From Denitrobaculum sp965225735 (GTDB lineage: Bacteria; Pseudomonadota; Alphaproteobacteria; Kiloniellales; Kiloniellaceae), in NCBI GenBank assembly GCA_965225735.1, contig CBDDBN010000012.1, forward strand, positions 144,103-208,102: 64,000 nucleotides of DNA, given 5' to 3'. How positions within the stretch are numbered: the first letter of the stretch is position 1; the number at the start of each line of letters is the position of its first letter. The notes below the pieces were generated by a model. It had not been told where the DNA came from and did no database searches. It saw nothing but the letters and a program-made list of their open reading frames with translations. Both the position numbers and the translations under genes were made by a program. Below, one piece after another: positions 8,034 to 17,400 of the stretch.

Positions 8034-9163
8034 GCACATCTTCCGGAAAGCTACCACGCTGGGTCGATGTCGGCCTGATCCCACTGATCAACATCCTGAT
8101 CGCCTTCTTCGTCTCGGGCCTGATCATTCTCCTGATCGGAGAGGATCCCATCGAAGCGGTCCGTCTCTTGATCTACGGCGCCTTCGGCACCGACTACGGC
8201 ATCGGCTATACGCTCTACTACACCACAAACTTCATCTTCACCGGCCTCGCCGTGGCTGTCGCCTTCCACGCTGGTCTCTTCAACATCGGCGGTGAAGGCC
8301 AGGCCTACATCGGCGGTCTGGGCGTGGGTCTCGCCTGTCTGCTGTTCGACAGCAGCCTGCCCCTGCTCCTGATCGTCCCCATTTCGATAGTCGTTGGGGC
8401 GGCCTTTGGCGCCGCCTGGGCCTTCGTGCCGGCCTATCTGCAAGCCTATCGGGGCAGCCACATCGTCATCACGACCATCATGTTCAACTTCATCGCCTCG
8501 GCACTGATGGTCTATCTGCTGGTGAACGTGCTGATCCAGCCCGGTCAGATGTCACCGGAAAGCCGTGAGTTTACCGCCAATGCCCAGCTGCCCTTCATGC
8601 ATGAGGCTCTGGCCTGGTTCGGCATCGAAATCACTCGCTCGCCTCTGAACCTCTCGATCCTCTGGGCACTGATCTGTTGTGTGCTGGTCTGGGCCTTCAT
8701 CTGGCGGACCCGCTGGGGATATGAGATCCGCACCGTCGGCTTCAATGAAACGGCGGCTGTTTACGCCGGCATCAATCCCAAGAAGATCGTCATTCTGGCC
8801 ATGTGCGTTTCCGGCGGCCTGGCCGGCTTCGTCGGTCTCAACGAGATCCTGGGGGTCAATCACCGCCTGCTGCTGAACTTCACCGCCGGCTACGGCTTCG
8901 CTGGCATCGCGGTTTCGCTCATGGGCCGCAATCATCCCATCGGCATTGTCTTCGCCAGCCTGCTGTTTGGCGCCCTTTACCAGGGCGGCGCGGAACTGGC
9001 CTTCGACATGCCCAAGATCACCCGCGAGATGGTCGAGGTCGTCCAGGGCCTCATCATCCTCTTCAGCGGCGCGCTGGCCTTTATGATCAAGCCGACTGTC
9101 GAGCGGATCTACGTGGTGCTGGCCGCCATGGCCGCCGGACGCCGCGAAGCGGCAGGGGGTTAA
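8030..9163 (+). CDS. Nucleoside ABC transporter permease 1
   Basis: A 377-residue multi-spanning inner-membrane permease of the branched-chain/sugar (BPD_transp_2) type, YufP-like. The first membrane helix is at about 17-40 and the motif FNIGGEGQAYIGGLG, typical of nucleoside permeases, at about 85. The ABC-contact loop is around TVGFNETAAVYAGI. It starts within the ATPase stop (ATGA) and ends 3 bases before the second permease, so translation is coupled. The two permeases would form a heterodimeric channel. Confidence 0.92.
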   Translation: MSTSSGKLPRWVDVGLIPLINILIAFFVSGLIILLIGEDPIEAVRLLIYGAFGTDYGIGYTLYYTTNFIFTGLAVAVAFHAGLFNIGGEGQAYIGGLGVGLACLLFDSSLPLLLIVPISIVVGAAFGAAWAFVPAYLQAYRGSHIVITTIMFNFIASALMVYLLVNVLIQPGQMSPESREFTANAQLPFMHEALAWFGIEITRSPLNLSILWALICCVLVWAFIWRTRWGYEIRTVGFNETAAVYAGINPKKIVILAMCVSGGLAGFVGLNEILGVNHRLLLNFTAGYGFAGIAVSLMGRNHPIGIVFASLLFGALYQGGAELAFDMPKITREMVEVVQGLIILFSGALAFMIKPTVERIYVVLAAMAAGRREAAGG

Positions 9164-9166
9164 TCC

Positions 9167-10141
9167 ATGGCCGAGTTCTTCATCCTTCTGGTCTCGACCC
9201 TGGACGCCACCATCCGGGTTGCCACGCCACTGGTTCTGGCTTCGCTCGCTGGTCTATACGCGGAGCGTTCCGGCGTCATCGACATCGGCCTGGAAGGCAA
9301 AATGCTGGCCGCCGCCTTTGCCGCCGCCTCGGCCGCCTACGTCACTAATTCCGCCTGGGCGGGATTGCTCGCCGGCATGGGGGCTTCGATCGCGCTCGCG
9401 TTGCTGCACGGTTTTGCCTGCATCACCCACAAGGGCAATCAGGTGGTCAGCGGTGTCGCAATCAATATTCTAGTGGCTGGCCTGACGGTAACCCTAGGTA
9501 TCGCCTGGTTCTCCCAAGGTGGACAGACTCCCTCGCTCAGCAACGATGCACGCTTCACGCCGCTGATCTGGCCTGGGGCCGAGGCGCTGCAGGGCGTGCC
9601 CCTGATCGGCGCGCTCTACTCTGACATTATCAGTGGCCACAATCTGCTGGTTTATCTCGCTTATCTGGCTGTGCCTCTGACCTGGTGGATCGTTTATCGA
9701 ACCCGTTTCGGCCTGCGCCTGCGGGCCGTCGGCGAGAACCCCTCTGCCGTCGACACCGCCGGCATCTCGGTCACGGCCCTGCGCTATCAGGCCATGATCT
9801 GTTGCGGCCTGCTCTGCGGCATCGCGGGCACCTATCTCTCGACGGCGCAGAACGCGGCCTTTGTAAAGAACATGACCGCCGGTCAGGGCTTCATCGCGCT
9901 CGCCGCCATGATCTTCGGCAAGTGGAAACCGGTCCCCGCAATGATGGCCTGCCTTCTGTTCGGCTTCCTCGATGCTGTGGCGAACAGGATCCAAGGTGTG
10001 CCCATGCCGCTCGTCGGCGAGATTCCGGTGCAGTTGATCCAGGCCTTGCCCTATATCCTGACGGTGGTCCTGCTGGCCGGATTTATCGGCAAAGCCGTGG
10101 CACCCAAGGCCAGCGGAATTCCTTACGTTAAAGAGAGATAG
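9167..10141 (+). CDS. Nucleoside ABC transporter permease 2
   Basis: A 324-residue permease, YufQ-like, the partner of the preceding permease. It has the family motif RSGVIDIGLEGKMLAAAFAA at about 34 and many hydrophobic helices. The coupling loop is RAVGENPSAVDTAGI. Two bases separate its stop from the GTG start of cytidine deaminase, so uptake and salvage genes are co-transcribed. Confidence 0.92.
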   Translation: MAEFFILLVSTLDATIRVATPLVLASLAGLYAERSGVIDIGLEGKMLAAAFAAASAAYVTNSAWAGLLAGMGASIALALLHGFACITHKGNQVVSGVAINILVAGLTVTLGIAWFSQGGQTPSLSNDARFTPLIWPGAEALQGVPLIGALYSDIISGHNLLVYLAYLAVPLTWWIVYRTRFGLRLRAVGENPSAVDTAGISVTALRYQAMICCGLLCGIAGTYLSTAQNAAFVKNMTAGQGFIALAAMIFGKWKPVPAMMACLLFGFLDAVANRIQGVPMPLVGEIPVQLIQALPYILTVVLLAGFIGKAVAPKASGIPYVKER

Positions 10142-10143
10142 TA

Positions 10144-10536
10144 GTGAGCGAAGACCTGATCGCAGCGGCGCGCGCGGCTATGTCCCGGGCCTACGCCCCC
10201 TATTCCAGCTTTCCCGTCGGCGCCGCCGTCCGTGACGAGAACGGCGCCGTCCACAGTGGATGTAACGTTGAGAACTCAGCCTATCCGGAAGGCGTCTGCG
10301 CAGAAGCCTCCGCGATTTCGGCCCTGATCATTTCGGGCGCGCGCCGGGTGACAGAGGTCTGTGTCATGGGCCAGGGCGATGCCCTGGTCACGCCCTGCGG
10401 CGGCTGCAGACAGAAAATCCGCGAATTCGCCGCCGCCGATACCGAAATTCACATCTGCGGGCCGGAAGGCCTGCGCAAGACCGTCACTCTCGAGGAGCTG
10501 CTGCCGCTCTCCTTCGGACCGGAGAATTTGAAATGA
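10144..10536 (+). CDS. cdd: Cytidine deaminase
   Basis: A 130-residue short-form zinc enzyme that converts cytidine and deoxycytidine to uridine and deoxyuridine. The zinc and proton-transfer site is CAEASAIS (Cys and Glu) at about 53, with the second pair of cysteines in PCGGCRQ at about 85. SSFPVGAAV near residue 20 is the nucleoside-binding loop. It starts at GTG with GAGAG just upstream. Its stop overlaps the start of the phosphorylase gene. Confidence 0.95.
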   Translation: MSEDLIAAARAAMSRAYAPYSSFPVGAAVRDENGAVHSGCNVENSAYPEGVCAEASAISALIISGARRVTEVCVMGQGDALVTPCGGCRQKIREFAAADTEIHICGPEGLRKTVTLEELLPLSFGPENLK

Positions 10537-11342
10537 GCGATAAAAACGCCGCTGAAATCATTCTTGAAGCGGCGGGCGATACCCCGCCCACCTTCGGTCT
10601 GGTTCTTGGCTCTGGCTTAGGCGCTTTAGCGGACAGCGTAGAGGGCGCCATCCACATTCCCTATGCGGAACTGCCCGGCTTTCCGAAACCGACGGTCCAG
10701 GGGCATGAAGGCCAACTGGTTCTGGGCCGGCTGGGCGGTGTTTCCATCGCGATGATGCAGGGCCGTGCCCACTACTACGAGGCCGGCAAGGCCGATGCGA
10801 TGAAAGGCCCGATCCGTTCGCTCCAGGCCGCCGGCTGCAAGTCGCTGCTTCTGACCAATGCCGCGGGCAGTCTGGTCAAGGGCGCGGGCCCCGGCAGTCT
10901 TATGCTGATCACCGACCACATCAACTTTGCCGGTACCTCGCCTCTGATCGGCGAGGATGCGCCGACCCGCTTTGTCGATTTGATTGACGCCTACGACCGG
11001 GGTTACCGCTCGGCACTACAGGAGGCCGCCCGGCAACAGGGCGTCACGCTGAACGAAGGCGTCTACATGTGGTTTTCAGGCCCGAACTTCGAGACGCCAG
11101 CAGAGATCCGCGCCGCTAAGATCCTGGGCGCCGATGCCGTCGGCATGTCGACCGTGCCTGAGGTGATCCTGGCACGACATCTTGGCCTTCAGGTTGCGGC
11201 CCTTTCCATCATCACCAACTACGGCGCCGGCCTGGACGACGCGCCGCTCAGCCACGCGCAAACGATGGAAAAGGCCGCGCTTGGCGCGCAGGACCTGCGG
11301 AAGCTTGTGATCGCTTTCCTCGAAGGACAGGCCAATGACTGA
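10533..11342 (+). CDS. punA: Purine nucleoside phosphorylase (trimeric type)
   Basis: A 269-residue member of the NP-II/PNP family that splits inosine and guanosine (and deoxy forms) with phosphate into base and (deoxy)ribose-1-phosphate. The phosphate loop LGSGLGALAD is at about 25, VQGHEGQLVLG at about 55, and the purine-site residues ESxTNYG appear here as IITNYGAGLDDA. The family signature EAGKADAMKGPIRSLQAAGC follows the His of QGRAHYYE. Genes before and after overlap it, and its product feeds DeoB. Confidence 0.93.
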   Translation: MSDKNAAEIILEAAGDTPPTFGLVLGSGLGALADSVEGAIHIPYAELPGFPKPTVQGHEGQLVLGRLGGVSIAMMQGRAHYYEAGKADAMKGPIRSLQAAGCKSLLLTNAAGSLVKGAGPGSLMLITDHINFAGTSPLIGEDAPTRFVDLIDAYDRGYRSALQEAARQQGVTLNEGVYMWFSGPNFETPAEIRAAKILGADAVGMSTVPEVILARHLGLQVAALSIITNYGAGLDDAPLSHAQTMEKAALGAQDLRKLVIAFLEGQAND

Positions 11343-12102
11343 AGACGTGAAAGTCGTCGCCCAGCGTGCCCTGACACTGCTCGATCTGACCAGCCTCAAC
11401 GACGGCGACACGGAGGCCGACGTGACGGCGCTCTGCGAACGCGCAGTCTGCGAACACGGCCATACGGCTGCGGTCTGTGTCTGGCCACAGTTTGTCACCC
11501 ATGCAAAAAAGCAATTGTCGGGCAGCGGCGTCTCGGTCGCTGCCGTTGCGAATTTCCCGGCCGGCGGCACCAATATTGCCAAGGCGGTCGAAGAAACCCT
11601 CTTGATCGTCAGGGACAGTGGCGACGAGGTCGATGTGGTGATGCCTTACGAAGCCTGGCTCGCCGGCGACCGTGCCCTTGCCCGTCAACTGATTTCCGCC
11701 TGCAAAGCCGCCTGCGACGATCAGGTCTTATTGAAGGTGATCCTGGAAACCGGCCGTCTGGAGACGACGGAAAACATCAGGGCGGCCTCTATGGACGCCA
11801 TCGAATCAGGCGCTGACTTCATCAAGACATCGACCGGCAAAATCGAGGTCTCTGCCACCCTGCCCGCCGCCGAAGCTATGCTCAAGGCAATCAAGGACTC
11901 CGATCGTGAGGTCGGATTCAAAGCGGCCGGTGGCATTCGCTCAAGCGCCGATGCCGCGGCCTATCTGGCTCTGGCGGATAATATCCTCGGTCCGGACTGG
12001 GCCACGCCTCAGAGCTTCCGCTTCGGCGCAAGCGGCTTATTGAACGATCTCTTGTCTGTTCTCGATGGCAAGGAATCGCACGCTTCACAGGAGAGCTACT
12101 AA
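11335..12102 (+). CDS. deoC: Deoxyribose-phosphate aldolase
   Basis: A 255-residue class I aldolase that cleaves 2-deoxyribose-5-phosphate to glyceraldehyde-3-phosphate and acetaldehyde. The Schiff-base lysine lies in ADFIKTSTGK at about 160, and the second catalytic lysine in GFKAAGGI at about 195. Length and motifs match the longer DeoC form. It overlaps punA by 8 bases and is followed directly by deoA. It completes deoxynucleoside catabolism together with DeoA and DeoB. Confidence 0.95.
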   Translation: MTEDVKVVAQRALTLLDLTSLNDGDTEADVTALCERAVCEHGHTAAVCVWPQFVTHAKKQLSGSGVSVAAVANFPAGGTNIAKAVEETLLIVRDSGDEVDVVMPYEAWLAGDRALARQLISACKAACDDQVLLKVILETGRLETTENIRAASMDAIESGADFIKTSTGKIEVSATLPAAEAMLKAIKDSDREVGFKAAGGIRSSADAAAYLALADNILGPDWATPQSFRFGASGLLNDLLSVLDGKESHASQESY

Positions 12103-12105
12103 GCC

Positions 12106-13434
12106 ATGCTGCCCCAGGAGATCATTCGCAGGAAACGCGATGGCGAGGCTCTGAGCGAAGAAGAAATCGCCTTCATGGTCCGCGGCATCGCGGACAAGAA
12201 GATCAGCGAGGGCCAGGTCGCCGCCTTTGCCATGGCGGTCTTTTTCCAGGGCATGACCATGGAGGAACGTGTCGCCCTCACACGCGGTATGACCCACTCC
12301 GGCCGCGTCTTGGATTGGAGTGATGCCGGCCTTTCCGGTCCCGTGCTGGACAAACATTCCACCGGCGGCGTTGGCGATAAGGTCAGCCTGATGCTGGCCC
12401 CCATGATCGCAGCCTGCGGCGGGCATGTTCCCATGATCTCCGGACGCGGGCTGGGCCATACCGGCGGCACTCTGGATAAATTCGACGCCATCCCAGGCTA
12501 CGACACCGCCCCGAGCATCGAGCGCTTCCGGCAGGTGGTCGGTGAGGTCGGCTGCGCCGTAATCGGTCAGACCGCCGATCTCGCCCCGGCCGACAAGCGC
12601 TTCTACGGCATTCGTGACGTGACCGCGACCGTCGAATCCATCCCGCTGATCACGGCGTCGATCCTCTCCAAGAAACTGGCCGCCGGTCTCGACGGCCTGG
12701 TGATGGACGTAAAGACCGGCAGCGGCGCCTTCGCCGCCTCGATGAACATGGCCCGGTCTTTGGCAGAATCCATTGTCGCCGTGGCTAACGGCGCGGGCAT
12801 GGCAACCACAGCTCTCATCACCGACATGAACCAGGTACTTGGCCGCACCGCCGGAAATGCGGTGGAAGTCGCCGAAACCTTGGATTACCTTACAGGTCGG
12901 CGTCGCGATACCCGCTTGGACGAGGTGGTAATGGCGCTCTGTTCCGAAATGCTGATGTTGGGCAACCTGGCCAGCAGCCAGGACGACGCCCTGGCCAAAC
13001 TGCGTGCGGGCCTGGACTCCGGCCGCGCCGCAGAGATCTTCGGCAAGATGGTCGCGGCGTTGGGCGGTCCAGCCGACTTCCTGGAGAACGCGGACAGCTA
13101 TCTGCCCAAAGCGCCCGTGGTCAAAGCCGTTCATGCTGAAACGCCGGGCTTCGTAAGCGAGGTCGACACGCGGGCGGTTGGTGTCTCAGTTATCACCTTA
13201 GGCGGCGGTCGTCGCAGGGCAAGTGACCGGATCGACTATGCTGTTGGCCTGACAGACATTGCCGCACTGGGTGAAGAGATCAGCAACGAACGGCCTCTCG
13301 CCGTCATACACGCCAAAGACGAGGCCACGGCCACTGAAGCGGCGGAGGCTCTGCGCGCAGCCATAAAGATCGCCGAGGAAGCTCCGCAGCTTTCTGGCGC
13401 CGTCTACGAACGGATCGCGGAGACACCGGCATGA
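12106..13434 (+). CDS. deoA: Thymidine phosphorylase
   Basis: A 442-residue pyrimidine nucleoside phosphorylase that turns thymidine or deoxyuridine into base and deoxyribose-1-phosphate. The signature KHSTGGVGDKVSLMLAP is at about 84, and SGRGLGHTGGTLDKFDAIPG, the phosphate and base-binding segment, at about 112. The C-terminal domain ends with the usual alpha/beta hammerhead. No separate uridine phosphorylase is seen, so uridine use may depend on this enzyme or on other loci. It overlaps deoB by 4 bases. Confidence 0.95.
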   Translation: MLPQEIIRRKRDGEALSEEEIAFMVRGIADKKISEGQVAAFAMAVFFQGMTMEERVALTRGMTHSGRVLDWSDAGLSGPVLDKHSTGGVGDKVSLMLAPMIAACGGHVPMISGRGLGHTGGTLDKFDAIPGYDTAPSIERFRQVVGEVGCAVIGQTADLAPADKRFYGIRDVTATVESIPLITASILSKKLAAGLDGLVMDVKTGSGAFAASMNMARSLAESIVAVANGAGMATTALITDMNQVLGRTAGNAVEVAETLDYLTGRRRDTRLDEVVMALCSEMLMLGNLASSQDDALAKLRAGLDSGRAAEIFGKMVAALGGPADFLENADSYLPKAPVVKAVHAETPGFVSEVDTRAVGVSVITLGGGRRRASDRIDYAVGLTDIAALGEEISNERPLAVIHAKDEATATEAAEALRAAIKIAEEAPQLSGAVYERIAETPA

Positions 13435-14657
13435 CCCGCGCCTTCATTCTGGTGATGGATTCCTTTGGCGTTGGCGCGACAGCGGACGCCGATAAGTTCG
13501 GCGATACAGGGGCCAACACTCTCGGTCACATTGCGCAGGCTTGCGCGGACGGCCGGGCCGACGTTCCCGGCGGACGCGAAGGTCCCTTAAAGCTGCCAAA
13601 TCTCTCCCGCCTGGGGCTCAGCCTGGCGGCACGGGAAAGCAGCGGGAACGCACCTGCGGGCATGCCGCAGCCAACCCAAATCACAGGCGCCTACGGCCAC
13701 GCCGCCGAGCGCAGCTACGGCAAGGACACCCCCAGCGGTCACTGGGAAATGGCCGGCGTACCGGTCGAATATGACTGGGGTTTCTTTCCCAAGGAGACGC
13801 CGTGCTTCCCGAGCGAGTTGACCGATGCCTTGATCGCCCGCTGCGATTTACCCGGGGTGCTGGGCAACTGCCATGCCTCCGGGACCGAGATCATCGCACG
13901 CCTCGGCGAGGAGCATATCCAAAGCGGCAAACCCATCGTCTACACCTCGGCGGATTCCGTCTTCCAGGTCGCCGCCCATGAAGGTCACTTCGGCCTTGAG
14001 AGGCTCTATGAGCTCTGCCGGGTCGCCAAGGAGCTGGTTGACGACTACAACATCGGACGGGTGATCGCGCGGCCCTTTATTGGAGAAAATGCCGCTTCTT
14101 TCCAGCGCACCGGCAATCGGCGCGACCTCACCACGCCGCCGCCATCCGACACCCTGCTCGACCTTCTCAAAGCTAAAGGCGCAGAGGTCATCGCCGTCGG
14201 CAAGATTGCCGACATCTTCGCCCATCGCGGCATGACACAGACCATCAAGGCCAACGGCAATGCGGCCCTCTTCGACAAAACGCTCGAGGTTGCAAGAACG
14301 GCGCCGCAGGGCTCGCTGATCTTTACCAACTTCGTCGATTTCGACACCCTCTATGGTCACCGCCGCGACGTCGCCGGCTACGCCAGCGCTCTAGAGGATT
14401 TCGACAAACGGCTGCCAGAGTTCGAGGCTTTGCTGCGGCCAGGCGATCTGGCGGTCATCACAGCCGACCACGGCTGCGATCCGACCTGGCCTGGCAGTGA
14501 CCACACACGCGAACACGTGCCAGTTCTGGCTTTCGGCCCTGAGGTAACACCCGGCTCGCTCGGCCGGCGTGACAGCTTCGCCGACATCGGACAAACGCTT
14601 GCGCGGCACCTGGGCCTCGCCCCGCTCGATCACGGACAGGATTTTCTCGCCGCATGA
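13431..14657 (+). CDS. deoB: Phosphopentomutase
   Basis: A 408-residue alkaline-phosphatase-superfamily mutase that interconverts (deoxy)ribose-1-phosphate and (deoxy)ribose-5-phosphate using two Mn ions. Metal ligands include the Asp of ILVMDSFGVGA at about 8, the phospho-acceptor Thr in GKDTPSGHWEM at about 102, and the C-terminal metal motifs FVDFDTLYGHRRD and ITADHGCDPTW. Its products feed DeoC and the pentose phosphate pathway. ATGA overlaps tie it to deoA and to the dioxygenase gene. Confidence 0.95.
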   Translation: MTRAFILVMDSFGVGATADADKFGDTGANTLGHIAQACADGRADVPGGREGPLKLPNLSRLGLSLAARESSGNAPAGMPQPTQITGAYGHAAERSYGKDTPSGHWEMAGVPVEYDWGFFPKETPCFPSELTDALIARCDLPGVLGNCHASGTEIIARLGEEHIQSGKPIVYTSADSVFQVAAHEGHFGLERLYELCRVAKELVDDYNIGRVIARPFIGENAASFQRTGNRRDLTTPPPSDTLLDLLKAKGAEVIAVGKIADIFAHRGMTQTIKANGNAALFDKTLEVARTAPQGSLIFTNFVDFDTLYGHRRDVAGYASALEDFDKRLPEFEALLRPGDLAVITADHGCDPTWPGSDHTREHVPVLAFGPEVTPGSLGRRDSFADIGQTLARHLGLAPLDHGQDFLAA

Positions 14658-15568
14658 CGATGGTGCTGCCAAACGACACTGCAGGGCGTGAAGCCCGACG
14701 TTTTCAGTTGGCTGCTGATGCTCTGGCCAAAAGCGGTTTGACGGAAGATATGCGCTCCGCCTATCTGGAAGACGGCTATCTGCTTATCGAAGACTTCGTC
14801 TCGGCGGACCGTTGCGACGCACTTATGGCGCGCACCGCAGAGTTGGTTGAAAACTTCGAACCCGACGAGGTTGCAAGCATCTTCTCGACCACTTCGCGCG
14901 CCCATGCCCGCGACAGCTACTTCGCGGAGTCCGGCGATAAGATCCGTTTCTTTTTCGAGGAAGAGGCCTTCGACAGCCATGGCGCCCTCAAGCAGGACAA
15001 GGCGCTTTCGATCAACAAGCTGGGTCATGCCATGCATGACCTGGATCCGGTCTTCGAGGATTTTTCCCGCACCCCTGGTCTGGCCCGCCTGGCCTCGGAA
15101 GTCGGGTTGGCCGAACCGCTGCTATTGCAGTCCATGTACATTTTCAAGCAACCGAGGATCGGCGGCGAAGTGGTCTGCCATCAGGATTCCACCTTCCTGA
15201 CCACCGACCCCTTGAGCGTGGTCGGCTTCTGGTTTGCCCTGGAGGACGCGACCCTGGATAACGGCTGCCTCTGGGCCCTACCCGGCCGGCATCGGGATCC
15301 TATCCGCCAGCGCTTCCACTACCAGGACGGCACACTGATCACTGATGTTCTGGACCCTAACCCCTGGACGGCGGAAGAGGCCATGCCGCTTGAGGCCAAG
15401 AAGGGCTCGCTTGTGGTCTTGCACGGCCAGTTGCCGCACCTAAGCGGCCCGAACCGTTCGAATCTCTCGCGTCAGGCCTATACCCTGCATGTGATCGACG
15501 GCGCCTGCCATTATCTCGAAGACAACTGGCTTCGGCGCGACCCCGGCATGCCGCTGCGGGGTTTCTGA
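14654..15568 (+). CDS. PhyH-family Fe(II)/2-oxoglutarate dioxygenase in the nucleoside operon
   Basis: A 304-residue phytanoyl-CoA dioxygenase (PhyH) superfamily protein. The iron facial triad can be placed as H-x-D in CHQDSTFLTTDP at about 175 and the distal His in LHGQLPHLSGPNRS at about 262; the arginine in SRQAYTLHV should bind 2-oxoglutarate. It overlaps deoB by 4 bases and sits 3 bases before the adenosine deaminase gene, so it belongs to the salvage operon. Known relatives oxidise phytanoyl-CoA, ectoine and other small molecules. From context I infer a nucleoside or modified-nucleoside substrate, but the sequence does not prove it. Confidence 0.82.
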   Translation: MTMVLPNDTAGREARRFQLAADALAKSGLTEDMRSAYLEDGYLLIEDFVSADRCDALMARTAELVENFEPDEVASIFSTTSRAHARDSYFAESGDKIRFFFEEEAFDSHGALKQDKALSINKLGHAMHDLDPVFEDFSRTPGLARLASEVGLAEPLLLQSMYIFKQPRIGGEVVCHQDSTFLTTDPLSVVGFWFALEDATLDNGCLWALPGRHRDPIRQRFHYQDGTLITDVLDPNPWTAEEAMPLEAKKGSLVVLHGQLPHLSGPNRSNLSRQAYTLHVIDGACHYLEDNWLRRDPGMPLRGF

Positions 15569-15571
15569 ATT

Positions 15572-16552
15572 ATGATCACCATGGTCCCCAAGGCGGAACT
15601 GCATTGCCACCTGGAGGGGGCCGCCTCGCCCGACCTCATCCGAAAACTCGCCGCCCGCCATTCCGTCGCGCTCCCCGAAGAGACCTTCGACGAAGACGGT
15701 AACTTCGCCTGGAGCAATTTCCTGCATTTCCTGAAGGTCTATGACCTGGCCAGCTCGGTCATCCGTACGCCGGACGACTACCGGGATGTCACCTACCAGT
15801 ATCTTGTGGACTGCGCCGCTGAGGGCGCGATCTATGTCGAAGTCATGTCCTCGCCGGATCACGCCGCACAGGTCGGCATGAGCTACCGCGATCACTTGGA
15901 AGGCATCGTCGCGGGCATTGAAGACGCCCATCGGGACACGGGCATCGAAGGCCGTATCATCGTCACCTGCGTGCGCCATCTCGGGCCTGAACGCGGCGTC
16001 GAAGTCGCCCGCCAGGTGGTTGCCAATCCGCACGATCTGGTCACCGGGTTCGGCATGGGCGGCGATGAAAACGCCCATCAGCCGCGCGACTTTGCAGAAA
16101 CCTTCGGCATCGTGCACGCCGCCGGCCTGCCCTGCACCGTCCACGCCGGCGAGGTGGCCGGCGCGGAGAGCGTGCGCGCCGCTTTGGACGCTTTACCCGT
16201 TGAGCGCCTTGGCCACGGCGTGCGGGCGACGGAAGAACCGGACCTTGTTCGCGAGTTGGCCGACCGAGGCATCGTCCTGGAGGTTTGCCCCGGCAGCAAT
16301 ATCGCCACCGGCGTCTACCACAGCTACAGCGAACATCCTTTGCTGGCGCTGCGCGCCGCCGGCTGCCGCGTCACACTGAACTCGGACGACCCGCCCTACT
16401 TCGACACCTCCATCGGGCGGGAGTACGACCGCGCCGGCTCCATCTTCGGTCTGGATGACGCAGCCCTCATGGGCATAACCCGCACCGCAATTGAGGCCGC
16501 CTTCCTCGACGAACCGACGCGTGCCCGCCTGCTCGAAAAGCTCAAGTCATGA
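15572..16552 (+). CDS. add: Adenosine deaminase
   Basis: A 326-residue amidohydrolase-fold zinc enzyme converting adenosine or deoxyadenosine to inosine forms. The metal HxH motif is in KAELHCHLEGA at about 9, the catalytic segment is VHAGEVAGAES at about 190, RLGHGVRA follows, and the metal Asp is in LNSDDPPYFDT at about 270. With PunA it channels adenosine to hypoxanthine and pentose-1-phosphate. Adenine deaminase-like members share the fold, so the exact substrate is slightly open. Its stop overlaps the TrpF-like start (ATGA). Confidence 0.9.
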   Translation: MITMVPKAELHCHLEGAASPDLIRKLAARHSVALPEETFDEDGNFAWSNFLHFLKVYDLASSVIRTPDDYRDVTYQYLVDCAAEGAIYVEVMSSPDHAAQVGMSYRDHLEGIVAGIEDAHRDTGIEGRIIVTCVRHLGPERGVEVARQVVANPHDLVTGFGMGGDENAHQPRDFAETFGIVHAAGLPCTVHAGEVAGAESVRAALDALPVERLGHGVRATEEPDLVRELADRGIVLEVCPGSNIATGVYHSYSEHPLLALRAAGCRVTLNSDDPPYFDTSIGREYDRAGSIFGLDDAALMGITRTAIEAAFLDEPTRARLLEKLKS

Positions 16553-17202
16553 CACCGCGGGTAAAGATCTGCTGCATCTCCTCGCCAGAGGAAGCACGCC
16601 TGGCCATAGAAGCGGGCGCTTCGGCACTGGGGTTGGTCGCGGAAATGCCAAGCGGACCGGGCGTGATCGAAGACGGTCTCATTGCGGAGATCGCCGCGCG
16701 GATACCGCCACCGATCGCCAGTTTTCTTCTGACCAGCCGCACAGAAGCCGAGGCCATCATCGAACATGTCCGAAGCTGTCGAACCAACACGGTGCAACTC
16801 GTCGACGCGGTCGCTGCGAATGTCTACACAAAGCTGCGGCGGGAGCTGCCGGCCCTCAAGATCGTTCAGGTAATCCACGTCACCGACGAAGAAAGCGTCG
16901 CGGAAGCCAAGTCGCTAGCCAAGGAAGTCGATGCGTTGCTCCTGGATTCCGGCAACCCGGCCCTGCAGGTGAAGGAACTGGGCGGCACTGGCCGTGTCCA
17001 CGACTGGAGCCTCAGCCACCGCATCGTTGAAGAGGCCACCTGTCCGGTTTTTCTCGCGGGCGGAATCCGCACCAGCAACGTCGCCCGCGCTATCCGTGAG
17101 GTGCAGCCATATGGCCTGGATCTCTGCAGCTCCGTACGCAGCAACGACAGGCTGGACCCAGAAAAGCTGCGCGACTTTTTCGCAGCCGTGAAGGCCGCGT
17201 AG
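16549..17202 (+). CDS. TrpF-fold phosphoribosylanthranilate isomerase-like protein
   Basis: A 217-residue (beta/alpha)8 protein of the PRAI family. The general-base Cys aligns with VKICCISS at residues 4-11 (canonical KxCG, with the Gly replaced by Cys), and the general-acid Asp with ALLLDSGN at about 127. The phosphate-binding parts are GGTGRVHDW at about 145, FLAGGI at about 171, and LDLCSSVR where TrpF normally has VDVSSGVE. It is the last gene of the nucleoside operon, with no trp gene nearby. The active-site pair is kept but the substrate loops differ. It may be an isomerase for a phosphopentose-derived compound rather than tryptophan synthesis; this is inference. Confidence 0.75.
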   Translation: MTPRVKICCISSPEEARLAIEAGASALGLVAEMPSGPGVIEDGLIAEIAARIPPPIASFLLTSRTEAEAIIEHVRSCRTNTVQLVDAVAANVYTKLRRELPALKIVQVIHVTDEESVAEAKSLAKEVDALLLDSGNPALQVKELGGTGRVHDWSLSHRIVEEATCPVFLAGGIRTSNVARAIREVQPYGLDLCSSVRSNDRLDPEKLRDFFAAVKAA

Positions 17203-17400
17203 TCAGATCACCGCCGCTGTGGCGAGATTCTCTCGCCAGGTCGCAAGGCGGGAAACTTGAAGGAAGTAGCGCCGCTCATCGCTGCAAAATTTCTCATAGA
17301 GCGCATGATTGTTGGCTGCGTGGCATCGACCACGATTGCCGCACCGGCAATCGAAAGGCATCTCATCTCCGCTGAATACGGCGCAGTTAACAAAGCTAAC

